Shown: piece after piece, positions 33,806 through 47,388 of the stretch
How the letters are laid out: each line of letters begins with the position of its first letter
Numbering within the stretch: the first letter of the stretch is position 1
Source: Cepaea nemoralis
Lineage: Eukaryota > Mollusca > Gastropoda > Stylommatophora > Helicidae
Direction of reading: 5' to 3'
Assembly (NCBI GenBank): GCA_014155875.1
Contig: JACEFZ010018320.1
Coordinates: 1 to 64,000 of the forward strand
Length of the DNA: 64,000 nucleotides
Position numbers and translations under genes: made by a program
Notes under the pieces: model-generated
Databases searched by the model: none
What the model saw: only the letters and a program-made list of their open reading frames with translations
What the model was told of the DNA's origin: nothing

Positions 33806-36800
33806 TGTCTATATGTATGTCTGTCTGTCTCTGTACTGTAGATCTATATGTCTGTCTATCTGTCTCTGTACTGTAGATCTATATGTATGTCTGTCTGTCT
33901 GTCTCTGTACTGTAGATCTATATGTCTGTCTATCTGTCTCTGTACTGTAGATCTATATGTATGTCTATCTGTCTGTCTCTGTACTGTAGATCTATATGTA
34001 TGTCTGTCTATCTGTCTCTGTACTGTAGATCTATATGTATGTCTGTCTGTCTGTCTCTGTACTGTAGATCTATATGTATGTCTGTCTATCTGTCTCTGTA
34101 CTGTAGATCTATATGTATGTCTGTCTGTCTCTGTACTGTAGATCTATATGTATGTCTGTCTATCTGTCTCTGTACCGTAGATCTATATGTATGTCTGTCT
34201 GTCTCTGTACTGTAGATCTATATGTATGTCTGTCTATCTGTCTCTGTACTGTAGATCTATATGTATGTCTGTCTGTCTCTGTACCGTAGATCTATATGTC
34301 TGTCTGTCTGTCTCTGTACTGTAGATCTATATGTATGTCTGTCTATCTGTCTCTGTACTGTAGATCTATATGTATGTCTGTCTGTCTGTCTCTGTACTGT
34401 AGATCTATATGTATGTCTGTCTGTCTGTCTCTGTACTGTAGATCTATATGTATGTCTGTCTATCTGTCTCTGTACTGTAGATCTATATGTATGTCTGTCT
34501 GTCTGTCTCTGTACTGTAGATCTATATGTATGTATGTGTGTCTGTCTCTGTACTGTAGATCTATATGTATGTATGTCTGTCTGTCTCTGTACTGTAGATC
34601 TATATGTATGTCTGTCTCTGTACTGTAGATCTATATGTATGTCTGTCTATCTGTCTCTGTACTGTAGATCTATATTATGTCTGTCTATCTGTCTCTGTAC
34701 TGTAGAATCTATATGTATGTATGTGTGTCTGTCTCTGTACTGTAGATCTATATGTATGTCTGTCTGTCTGTCTCTGTACTGTAGATCTATATGTATGTCT
34801 ATCTGTCTGTCTCTGTACTGTAGATCTATATGTATGTCTGTCTGTCTGTCTCTGTACTGTAGATCTATATGTATGTCTGTCTGTCTGTCTCTGTACTGTA
34901 GATCTATATGTATGTCTGTCTGTCTCTGTACTGCTAGATTCTATATGTATGTCTATCTGTCCCTGTACTGTAGATCTATATGTATGTCTATCTGTCCCTG
35001 TACTGTAGATCTATATGTATGTCTGTCTATCTGTCCCTGTACTGTAGATCTATATGTATGTCTATCTGTCTCTGTACTGTAGATCTATATGTATGTCTGT
35101 CTGTCTGTCTCTGTACTGTAGATCTATATGTATGTCTGTCTGTCTGTCTCTGTACTGTAGATCTATATGTATGTCTGTCTATCTGTCTCTGTACTGTAGA
35201 TCTATATGTATGTCTGTCTGTCTGTCTCTGTACTGTAGATCTATATGTATGTATGTGTGTCTGTCTCTGTACTGTAGATCTATATGTATGTATGTCTGTC
35301 TGTCTCTGTACTGTAGATCTATATGTATGTCTGTCTCTGTACTGTAGATCTATATGTATGTCTGTCTATCTGTCTCTGTACTGTAGATCTATATGTATGT
35401 CTGTCTATCTGTCTCTGTACTGTAGATCTATATGTATGTATGTGTGTCTGTCTCTGTACTGTAGATCTATATGTATGTCTGTCTGTCTGTCTCTGTACTG
35501 TAGATCTATATGTATGTCTATCTGTCTGTCTCTGTACTGTAGATCTATATGTATGTCTGTCTGTCTGTCTCTGTACTGTAGATCTATATGTATGTCTGTC
35601 TGTCTGTCTCTGTACTGTAGATCTATATGTATGTCTGTCTGTCTGTCTCTGTACTGTAGATCTATATGTATGTATGTCTATCTGTCCTCTGTACTGTAGA
35701 TCTATATGTGTCTGTCTATCTGTCTCTGTACTGTAGATCTATATGTATGTCTGTCTATCTGTCTCTGTACTGTAGATCTATATGTATGTCTGTCTGTCCT
35801 CTGTACTGTAGATCTATATGTATGTCTGTCTTCTGTCTCTGTACTGTAGATCTATATGTATGTCTGTCTATCTGTCTCTGTACTGTAGATCTATATGTAT
35901 GTCTGTCTGTCTGTCTCTGTACTGTAGATCTATATGTATGTCTGTCTGTCTGTCTCTGTACTGTAGATCTATATGTATGTCTGTCTATCTGTCTCTGTAC
36001 TGTAGATCTATATGTATGTCTATCTGTCCCTGTACTGTAGATCTATATGTCTGTCTGTCTGTCTCTGTACTGTAGATCTATATGTATGTCTGTCTGTCTG
36101 TCTCTGTACTGTAGATCTATATGTATGTCTGTCTGTCTGTCTCTGTACTGTAGATCTATATGTATGTCTGTCTATCTGTCTCTGTACTGTAGATCATATT
36201 ATGTCTGTCTGTCTGTCTCTGTACTGTAGATCTATATGTATGTCTATCTGTCCCTGTACTGTAGATCTATATGTCTGTCATGTCTGTCTCTGTACTGTAG
36301 ATCTATATTATGTATGTCTATCTGTCTCTGTACTGTAGATCGATATGTCTGTCTCTATCTGTCTCTGTACTGTAGATCTATATGTATGTCTGTCTATCTG
36401 TCTCTGTACTGTAGATCTATATGTATGTCTGTCTATCTGTCTCTGTACTGTAGATCTATATGTATTCTGTCTATCTGTCTCTGTACTGTAGATCTATATT
36501 GTCTGTCTGTCTGTTCTCTGTACTGTAGATCTATATGTATGTCTATCTGTCCCTGTACTGTAGATCTATATGTCTGTCTGTCTGTCTCTGTACTGTAGAT
36601 CTATATGTATGTCTGTCTATCTGTCTCTGTACTGTAGATCTATATGTATTCTGTCTGTCTGTCTCTGTACTGTAGATCTATATGTATGTCTATCTGTCTC
36701 TGTACTGTAGATCTATATGTATGTCTATTCTGTCTCTGTACTGTAGATCTATATGTATGTTCTATCTGTCTCTGTACTGTAGATCTATATGTATGTCTGT

Positions 36801-39800
36801 CTGTCTGTCTCTGTACTGTAGATCTATATGTTATGTCTATCTGTCTCTGTACTGTAGATCTATATGTATTGTCTGTCTGTCTCTGTACTGTAGATCTATA
36901 TGTATTGTCTGTCTGTCTCTGTACTGAGATCTATATGTATGTCTATCTGTCTCTGTACTGTAGATCTATATGTATGTCTATCTGTCTCTGTACTGTAGAT
37001 CTATATTGTCTGTCTATCTGTCTCTGTACTGTAGATCTATATGTATGTCTGTCTATCTGTCTCTGTACTGTAGATCTATATTGTCTGTCTGTCTGTCCTC
37101 TGTACGGTAGATCTATATGTATGTCTGTCTGTCCTCTGTACTTGTAGATTCCTTATATGTATGTCTGTCTGTCTGTCTCTGTACTGTAGATCTATATGTC
37201 TGTCTGGTCTGTCCTGTTTCTCTGTACTGTAGATCTATATTATGTCTGTCTATCTGTCTCTGTACTGTAGATTCTATATGTATGTCTGTCGTGTCTCTGT
37301 ACTGTAGATCTATATGTATGTTCTGTCTATCTGTCTCTGTACCGTAGATCTAGTATGTCTGTCTGTCTGTCTCTGTACTGTAGATCTATATGTTGTCTGT
37401 CTATCTGTCTCTGTACTGTAGATCTATATGTATGTCTGTCTATCTGTCTCTGTACTGCTAGATCTATATGTATGTCTGTCTGTCTGTCTCTGTACTGTAG
37501 ATCTATAGTATGTCTGTCTGTCTGTCCTCTGTACTGTAGATCTATATGTATGTCTGTCTGATCTGTCTCTGTACTGTATATCTATATGTATGTCTGTCTA
37601 TCTGTCTCTGTACTGTAGATCTATATGTATGTCTGTCTGTCTGTCTCTGTACTGTAGATCTATATGTTATGTCTGTCTGTCTCTGTACTGTAGAGCTGTA
37701 GGTATGGTATGTCTATCTGTCTCTGTACTGTTAGATCTATATGTATGTCCTGTCATAGCTGTCTCTGTAACAGTAGATCTATATGTCTGTCTGTCTTCTC
37801 TGTACTGTATATCTATATGTAAGGTCTATCTGTCCTCTGTACTGTCAGATCTATTATGTCCTGTCTCAGTACTGTAGATCTATATGTATGTCTGTAGTAT
37901 CGTCTCTGTACCGTAGATCTATATGTTGTCTTCTAGTACGTAAATCTATATGTATGTCTATCTGTCTCTGGACTGGTAGATCTATATGTCTGTCCTGTCT
38001 GTCTCTGTACTGTAGATCCTATATGTAATGTCTATAATGTCTCTGTACTGTAGATCTATATGTCTGTCTATCTGTCTCTGTACTGTAGATCTATATGTAT
38101 GTCTGTCTATCTGTCTCTGTACTGTAGATCTATATGTATGTCTGTCTATCTGTCTCTGTACCGTAGATCTATATGTCTGTCTGTCTGTCTCTGTACTGTA
38201 GATCTATATGTATGTCTATCTGTCTCTGTACTGTAGATCTATATGTCTGTCTGTCTGTCTCTGTACTGTAGATCTATATGTATGTCTATCTGTCTCTGTA
38301 CTGTAGATCTATATGTCTGTCTATCTGTCTCTGTACTGTAGATCTATATGTATGTCTGTCTATCTGTCTCTGTACTGTAGATCTATATGTATGTCTGTCT
38401 ATCTGTCTCTGTACTGTAGATCTATATGTATGTCTGTCTATCTGTCTCTGTACCGTAGATCTATATGTCTGTCTGTCTGTCTCTGTACTGTAGATCTATA
38501 TGTATGTCTATCTGTCTCTGTACTGTAGATCTATATGTCTGTCTGTCTGTCTCTGTACTGTAGATCTATATGTATGTCTATCTGTCTCTGTACTGTAGAT
38601 CTATATGTCTGTCTATCTGTCTCTGTACTGTAGATCTATATGTATGTCTGTCTATCTGTCTCTGTACTGTAGATCTATATGTATGTCTGTCTGTCTCTGT
38701 ACTGTAGATCTATATGTATGTCTATCTGTCTCTGTACTGTAGATCTATATGTATGTCTGTCTGTCGCTGTACTGTAGATCTATATGTATGTATGTCTATC
38801 TGTCTCTGTACTGTAGATCTATATGTATGTCTATCTGTCTGTCTCTGTACTGTAGATCTATATGTATGTATGTCTATCTGTCTCTGTACTGTAGATCTAT
38901 ATGTATGTCTATCTGTCTCTGTACTGTAGATCTATATGTATGTCTATCTGTCTCTGTACTGTAGATCTATATGTATGTCTATCTGTCTCTGTACTGTAGA
39001 TCTATATGTATGTCTATCTGTCTCTGTACTGTAGATCTATATGTATGTCTGTCTGTCTGTCTCTGTACTGTAGATCTATATGTATGTCTGTCTATCTGTC
39101 TCTGTACTGTAGATCTATATGTATGTCTGTCTATCTGTCTCTGTACTGTAGATCTATATGTATGTCTGTCTGTCTGTCTCTGTACTGTAGATCTGTATGT
39201 ATGTCTGTCTATCTGTCTCTGTACTGTAGATCTATATGTATGTCTGTCTGTCTGTCTCTGTACTGTAGATCTATATGTATGTCTGTCTGTCTCTGTACTG
39301 TAGATCTATATGTATGTATGTCTGTCTGTCTCTGTACTGTAGATCTATATGTATGTCTATCTGTCTCTGTACTGTAGATCTATATGTCTGTCTATCTGTC
39401 TCTGTACTGTAGATCTATATGTATGTCTGTCTGTCTCTGTACTGTAGATCTATATGTATGTATGTCTATCTGTCTCTGTACTGTAGATCTATATGTATGT
39501 ATGTCTATCTGTCTCTGTACTGTAGATCTATATGTATGTCTATCTGTCTCTGTACTGTAGATCTATATGTATGTCTGTCTGTCTCTGTACTGTAGATCTA
39601 TATGTATGTCTGTCTGTCTGTCTCTGTACTGTAGATCTATATTTATGTCTATCTGTCTCTGTACTGTAGATCTATATGTATGTCTGTCTGTCTGTCTCTG
39701 TACTGTAGATCTATATGTATGTCTGTCTGTCTGTCTCTGTACTGTAGATCTATATGTATGTCTATCTGTCTCTGTACTGTAGATCTATATGTATGTCTGT

Positions 39801-42800
39801 CTATCTGTCTCTGTACTGTAGATCTATATGTATGTTTGTCTGTCTGTCTCTGTACTGTAGATCTATATGTATGTCTGTCTGTCTGTCTCTGTACTGTAGA
39901 TCTATATGTATGTCTGTCTGTCTGTCTCTGTACTGTAGATCTATATGTATGTCTGTCTCTGTACTGTAGATCTATATGTATGTCTGTCTGTCTCTGTACT
40001 GTAGATCTATATGTCTGTCTGTCTCTGTACTGTAGATCTATATGTATGTCTGTCTGTCTCTGTACTGTAGATCTATATGTATGTCTGTCTGTCTCTGTAC
40101 TGTAGATCTATATGTATGTCTGTCTGTCTCTGTACTGTAGATCTATATGTCTGTCTGTCTCTGTACTGTAGATCTATATGTATGTCTGTCTGTCTGTCTC
40201 TGTACTGTAGATCTATATGTCTCTGTCTGTCTCTGTACTGTAGATCTATATGTCTGTCTGTCTGTCTCTGTACTGTAGATCTATATGTATGTCTGTCTGT
40301 CTGTCTCTGTACTGTAGATCTATATGTATGTCTGTCTGTCTGTCTCTGTACTGTAGATCTATATGTCTGTCTGTCTCTGTACTGTAGATCTATATGTATG
40401 TCTGTCTGTCTCTGTACTGTAGATCTATATGTATGTCTGTCTGTCTGTCTCTGTACTGTAGATCTATATGTATGTCTGTCTGTCTGTCTCTGTACTGTAG
40501 ATCTATATGTATGTCTGTCTCTGTACTGTAGATCTATATGTATGTCTGTCTGTCTCTGTACTGTAGATCTATATGTATGTCTGTCTGTCTCTGTACTGTA
40601 GATCTATATGTATGTCTGTCTATCTGTCTCTGTACTGTAGATCTATATGTATGTCTGTCTGTCTGTCTCTGTACTGTAGATCTATATGTATGTCTGTCTA
40701 TCTGTCTCTGGACTGTAGATCTATATGTATGTCTATCTGTCTGTCTCTGTACTGTAGATCTATATGTATGTCTGTCTGTCTCTGTACTGTAGATCTATAT
40801 GTATGTCTGTCTGTCTCTGTACTGTAGATCTATATGTATGTCTGTCTGTCTCTGTACTGTAGATCTATATGTATGTCTGTCTGTCTCTGTACTGTAGATC
40901 TATATGTATGTATGTCTGTCTCTGTACTGTAGATCTATATGTCTGTCTATCTGTCTCTGTACTGTAGATCTATATGTATGTCTGTCTATCTTTCTCTGTA
41001 CTGTAGATCTATATGTCTGTCTATCTGTCTCTGTACTGTAGATCTATATGTATGTCTGTCTATCTGTCTCTGTACTGTAGATCTATACGTATGTCTGTCT
41101 ATCTGTCTCTGTACTGTAGATCTATATGTATGTCTGTCTATCTGTCTCTGTACTGTAGATCTATATGTATGTCTGTCTGTCTCTGTACTGTAGATCTATA
41201 TGTATGTCTGTCTATCTGTCTCTGTACTGTAGATCTATATGTATGTCTGTCTCTGTACTGTAGATCTATATGTATGTCTGTCTGTCTCTGTACTGTAGAT
41301 CTATATGTCTGTCTATCTGTCTCTGTACTGTAGATCTATATGTCTGTCTATCTGTCTCTGTACTGTAGATCTATATGTCTGTCTATCTGTCTCTGTACTG
41401 TAGATCTATATGTCTGTCTGTCTCTGTACTGTAGATCTATATGTATGTCTGTCTATCTGTCTCTGTACTGTAGATCTATATGTATGTCTGTCTGTCTCTG
41501 TACTGTAGATCTATATGTATGTCTGTCTGTCTCTGTACTGTAGATCTATATGTATGTCTATCTGTCTCTGTACCGTAGATCTATATGTATGTCTGTCTCT
41601 GTACTGTAGATCTATATGTATGTCTGTCTGTCTCTGTACTGTAGATCTATATGTATGTCTGTCTGTCTGTCTCTGTACTGTAGATCTATATGTATGTCTG
41701 TCTATCTGTCTCTGTACTGTAGATCTATATGTATGTCTGTCTGTCTGTCTCTGTACTGTAGATCTATATGTATGTCTGTCTGTCTCTGTACTGTAGATCT
41801 ATATGTATGTCTATCTGTCTCTGTACCGTAGATCTATATGTATGTCTATCTCTGTACTGTAGATCTATATGTATGTCTGTCTGTCTCTGTACTGTAGATC
41901 TATATGTATGTCTGTCTGTCTGTCTCTGTACTGTAGATCTATATGTATGTCTGTCTATCTGTCTCTGTCTAATGCTGTTGCTCTACTGTAGATCTATATG
42001 TATGTCTGTCTGTCTCTGTACTGTAGATCTAGTATGTATGTACTGTGTCGTATCTGTCTCTGTACTGTAGATCTATATGTATGTCTGTCTGTCTCTGTAC
42101 TGTAGATCTATATGTATGTCTGTCTATCTGTCTCTGTACGTAGATCTATATGTATGTCTTCTGTCTCTGTACTGTAGATCTATATGTATGTCTGTCTCTG
42201 TCCTGTACTGTAGATCTATATGTCTGTGTAGTCATGTATGTATCTGTCTCTGTACTGTAGATCTATATGTATTCTGTCTATCTGTCCCTGTACTGTAGAT
42301 CTATATGTATGTCTGTCTGTCTCTGTACTGTAGATCTATATGTATGTCTGTCTATCTGTCTCTGTACTGTAGATCTATATGTATGTCTGTCTATCTGTCT
42401 CTGTACTGTAGATCTATATGTATGTCTGTCTCTGTACTGTAGATCTATATGTATGTCTGTCTATCTGTCTCTGTACTGTAGATCTATATGTATGTCTGTC
42501 TATCTGTCTCTGTACTGTAGATCTATATGTATGTCTGTCTATCTGTCTCTGTACTGTAGATCTATATGTATGTCTGTCTATCTGTCTCTGTACTGTAGAT
42601 CTATATGTATGTCTGTCTATCTGTCTCTGTACTGTAGATCTATATGTATGTCTGTCTATCTGTCTCTGTACTGTAGATCTATATGTATGTCTGTCCTGTA
42701 CTGTAATCTATATGTAGTCTGTCTATCTGTCCTGTACTGTAGATCTATGTAGTCTGCTATCTGTCTCTGTACTGTAGATCTATAATGTCTGTCCTATCTC

Positions 42801-45615
42801 TGTACTGTAGATCTATATGTATGTCTGTCTATCTGTCTCTGTACTGTAGATCTATATGTATGTCTGTCTTCTCTGTACTGTAGATCATATGTAGCTTCTG
42901 CCCTGTACTGTAGATCTATGTTGCTATCTGTCTCTGTACTGTAGATCTATATGTATGTCTGTCTATCTGTCTCTGTACTGTAGATCTATATGTATGTCTG
43001 TCTATCTGTCTCTGTACTGTAGATCTATATGTATGTCTGTCTATCTGTCTCTGTACTGTAGATCTATATGTATGTCTGTCTGTCTGTCTCTGTACTGTAG
43101 ATCTATATGTATGTCTGTCTATCTGTCTCTGTACTGTAGATCTATATGTATGTTTGTCTGTCTGTCTCTGTACTGTAGATCTATATGTATGTCTGTCTAT
43201 CTGTCTCTGTACTGTAGATCTATATGTATGTCTGTCTATCTGTCTCTGTACTGTAGATCTATATGTCTGTCTGTCTCTGTACTGTAGATCTATATGTATG
43301 TCTGTCTATCTGTCTCTGTACTGTAGATCTATATGTATGTTTGTCTGTCTGTCTCTGTACTGTAGATCTATATGTATGTCTGTCTATCTGTCTCTGTACT
43401 GTAGATCTATATGTATGTCTGTCTATCTGTCTCTGTACTGTAGATCTATATGTATGTCTGTCTGTCTCTGTACTGTAGATCTATATGTATGTCTGTCTAT
43501 CTGTCCCCGTACTGTAGATCTATATGTATGTCTATCTGTCTCTGTACTGTAGATCTATATGTATGTATGTCTGTCTCTGTACTGTAGATCTATATGTATG
43601 TCTGTCTGTCTCTGTACTGTAGATCTATATGTATGTCTGTCTATCTGTCTCTGTACTGTAGATCTATATGTATGTCTGTCTATCTGTCCCTGTACTGTAG
43701 ATCTATATGTATGTCTGTCTGTCTGTCTCTGTACTGTAGATCTATATGTATGTCTATCTGTCTCTGTACTGTAGATCTATATGTATGTCTGTCTATCTGT
43801 CTCTGTACTGTAGATCTATATGTATGTCTGTCTATCTGTCCCTGTACTGTAGATCTATATGTATGTCTGTCTGTCTCTGTACTGTAGATCTATATGTATG
43901 TCTGTCTATCTGTCTCTGTACTGTAGATCTATATGTATGTCTGTCTATCTGTCTCTGTACTGTAGATCTATATGTATGTCTGTCTATCTGTCTCTGTACT
44001 GTAGATCTATATGTATGTCTGTCTATCTGTCCCTGTACTGTAGATCTATATGTATGTCTGTCTGTCTCTGTACTGTAGATCTATATGTATGTCTGTCTAT
44101 CTGTCCCTGTACTGTAGATCTATATGTATGTCTGTCTATCTGTCTCTGTACTGTAGATCTCTATGTATGTCTGTCTATCTGTCCCTGTACTGTAGATCTA
44201 TATGTATGTCTGTCTGTCTGTCTCTGTACTGTAGATCTATATGTATGTCTATCTGTCTCTGTACTGTAGATCTATATGTATGTCTGTCTATCTGTCTCTG
44301 TACTGTAGATCTATATGTATGTCTGTCTATCTGTCCCTGTACTGTAGATCCTATATGTATGTCTGTCTGTCTCTGTACTGTAGATCTATATGTATGTCTG
44401 TCTATCTGTCTCTGTACTGTAGATCTATATGTATGTCTGTCTATCTGTCTCTGTACTGTAGATCTATATGTATGTCTGTCTGTCTGTCTCTGTACTGTAG
44501 ATCTATATGTATGTCTGTCTATCTGTCTCTGTACTGTAGATCTATATGTATGTCTGTCTATCTGTCTCTGTACTGTAGATCTATATGTCTGTCTGTCTGT
44601 CTGTCTCTGTACTGTAGATCTATATGTATGTCTGTCTATCTGTCTCTGTACTGTAGATCTATATGTATGTCTGTCTATCTGTCTCTGTACTGTAGATCTA
44701 TATGTATGTATGTCTATCTGTCTCTGTACTGTAGATCTATATGTATGTCTGTCTGTCTCTGTACTGTAGATCTATATGTATGTCTGTCTGTCTGTCTGTC
44801 TGTCTCTGTACTGTAGATCTATATGTATGTCTGTCTGTCTGTCTCTGTACTGTAGATCTATATGTATGTCTGTCTATCTGTCGCTGTACCGTAGATCTAT
44901 ATGTATGTCTGTCTATCTGTCTCTGTACTGTAGATCTATATGTATGTCTGTCTATCTGTCTCTGTACTGTAGATCTATATGTATGTATGTCTATCTGTCT
45001 CTGTACTGTAGATCTATATGTATGTCTGTCTATCTGTCTCTGTACTGTAGATCTATATGTATGTCTGTCTATCTGTCTCTGTACTGTAGATCTATATGTA
45101 TGTCTGTCTATCTGTCTCTGTACTGTAGATCTATATGTATGTATGTCTATCTGTCTCTGTACTGTAGATCTATATGTATGTCTGTCTGTCTCTGTACTGT
45201 AGATCTATATGTATGTCTGTCTATCTGTCCCTGTACTGTAGATCTATATGTATGTCTGTCTATCTGTCGCTGTACCGTAGATCTATATGTATGTCTGTCT
45301 ATCTGTCTCTGTACTGTAGATCTATATGTCTGTCTATCTGTCTCTGTACTGTAGATCTATATGTATGTCTGTCTATCTGTCTCTGTAATGTAGATCTATA
45401 TGTATGTCTATCTGTCTGTCTCTGTACTGTAGATCTATATGTATGTCTGTCTATCTGTCTCTGTACTGTAGATCTATATGTATGTCTGTCTGTCTGTCTC
45501 TGTACTGTAGATCTATATGTCTGTCTATCTGTCTGTCTCTGTACTGTAGATCTATATGTCTGTCTATCTGTCTGTCTCTGTACTGTAGATCTATATGTCT
45601 GTCTATCTGTCTGTC
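33806..45615. repeat. Giant 31/35/39-bp array with embedded TCTG and TATG runs, ~11.8 kb
   Basis: The constant core is CTCTGTACTGTAGATCTATA followed by TG and a variable tail of TATG, TCTG and TCTATCTG words. Unit length therefore steps by four: about 31, 35, 39 and 43 bp. AGATCT (BglII) is present in almost every unit, predicting a short-step ladder. Roughly 310-320 units. A ~720-bp block with the rare TATGTATGTGTGTC variant occurs at 34.5-34.75 kb and again at 35.25-35.45 kb. Indel-dense zones lie at about 36.18-38.04 kb and 41.96-42.93 kb. The many Cys/Leu/Ser-rich ORFs are by-products. Confidence 0.97.
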
Positions 45616-45689
45616 ACACAATGCTCACGACAATCGTCACTGTATGTGTGTGTAAAGTGTGGGAGTTTGATCATAATAGTAGGTTGGGG

Positions 45690-47370
45690 GATCGCGGGAT
45701 GTGCGTGTGGGTGGATTCGTGATGTGTGTGGGTGGGCGGGGTGGGTCTGTGTGGGTGGGTGGGGGATTTGTGTGTAGGTGCGTGCGAGATGTATGGGTGT
45801 ATGGGGAGATGTGTTGGTGAGTGGGGATGTGTGTTTTTCTAGGTGGTTGTGGGTGAGTGGGTGGAGGAGGATATGTTGGTGGATGATTGATGGTGGGTTA
45901 TTGGATGGGTGGGGGTATATGTGTGGGTGGGGAGATGTGGGTGTGGGGATATGTGGTGGGTGGGAGATGTGTGCAGGTGGGGTGGTTGTGGGATTGGGGA
46001 TGTGGGTGTGGGATGTTTGGGTGAATGGGTGGGGAGTGTGTGTGGGTGAGAGATGTGTGGGTGAATGTGTGTGGGGGATGTGTGTGGGTTGGGGGAGGGA
46101 TGCGTGATGAGTGTGGGTGATGGATTTGGAGATGTGTGTGTGGGTGGGGGATATGTCTGGCTGTGTGGGGGTGTGTGTGGCTGGATGGAGGATGTATATG
46201 TGGGTAGTGAGGGTGACTGTAGTTGGGGGATGTGTGGATGGGTAGGAGATGTGTGGATAGATGTGTGTGTGGGTGAGGGATGTGTCTTTGGGATGTGTGT
46301 GGGTGTGGTATTGTGTGGGAGGTGAGCTGGGTGTGGATAAATGATGTTTGTGTGGGTGGGTGAAGGTGTGGTTGGGTTTGTGGGTGGGTGAAGGTGTGGT
46401 TGGGTTTGTGGGTGGGTGAATGATGTGTGTGAGGGTGGGGGATGTTTGCTTAGATGGGTAGTTGGGATGTGTGAGTGTGGGTGGGTAGATAGGAGATGTA
46501 TGTGTTGATGAGTGGGTAAGGGATGTGTGGGTGTTAGTGGTTGAGGGATAAGTACGTGTGTCTAAGGATGTGTGAGGGGATGAATGTATGGGTTGTGTGT
46601 GCGTGGATGGGAGGTGTGTGTTTGTGAATGGGGAATGTGTTGGTGGGTGGGGATGTGTGTGAGGGATGTTTGTATGGGTGGGGAGATTGTGCGTGGGTGG
46701 GGATGTGTGTGTATATGGGTAAGGGTGTGTGGTTAAGGGATGTGTGGCTGGGGGAATGGGTGGGTGGAGGATGTGTGGTTGGGTGGAGGATGTGTGGTTG
46801 GGTAGAGGATCTGTGGGTGGGTGATTGTATATGAGTAAGGGTGTGTGGTTAAGGGATGTTTGGTTGGGGGATGGGTGGGTAGAGGATATGTGGGTGGGTG
46901 AGTGTGTGCAGGTTAGGAGATGGTGGGGGATGTTTGTAGGTGTGGGCTCGGGATAAGTGAGTGGGCTGGGGGAAATGGGAGATTATGTGGGTGTGTGCGG
47001 AATTTGTGTGTGGGTAGGTGCGGAATATGTGAGTTGACGGGGAGATGTGTGTGTGGCTGAGGAATGTGTGTTTGGTTGGGTGGTTGGAGGTGTGTGGGTG
47101 GAGGAGGATATTGGGTGAGTGATTGTTGGTGGGAAATGGGACGGGTAAAGGATATGTGAGTGGGTGGGGAGATGTGTGTAGGTGGGGGATGTGTGGGTTA
47201 TTGAATGTATGTGTGCTTGGGGTGTGGGAGGATGAGAGGTGTGTGTGGGTGGGGAGATGTGTAGGGATGTGGTGGATGGGTGGGGGAATGTATTGTATGT
47301 GTGTGTGGTTGGGTGGGGGAGTTGGAGTGAATGGGGGATGTGTGGGTGGGTGGTGGATGTGTCTTATAAC
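45690..47370. repeat. GT/GGGTG-rich degenerate minisatellite, ~1.7 kb
   Basis: Composed of GTGGGTGGGGATGTGTG-like words with spacing of about 10-25 bp and no fixed period. C is rare on the plus strand. Several G runs occur; 45730-45745 (GGGTGGGCGGGGTGGG) meets the canonical four-run quadruplex pattern with single-base loops. The Gly/Val/Trp-rich plus ORFs and His/Pro/Thr-rich minus ORF are by-products. Confidence 0.9.
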
Positions 47371-47388
47371 ATAGTAATATGCATTGTT

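Noticed and set aside
33806..45722. Dozens of Cys/Leu/Ser/Tyr-rich ORFs as a family of cysteine-rich peptides
   Set aside because: All are translations of the TCTG-type unit in shifting frames; they end wherever a unit length change exposes CTGTAG.
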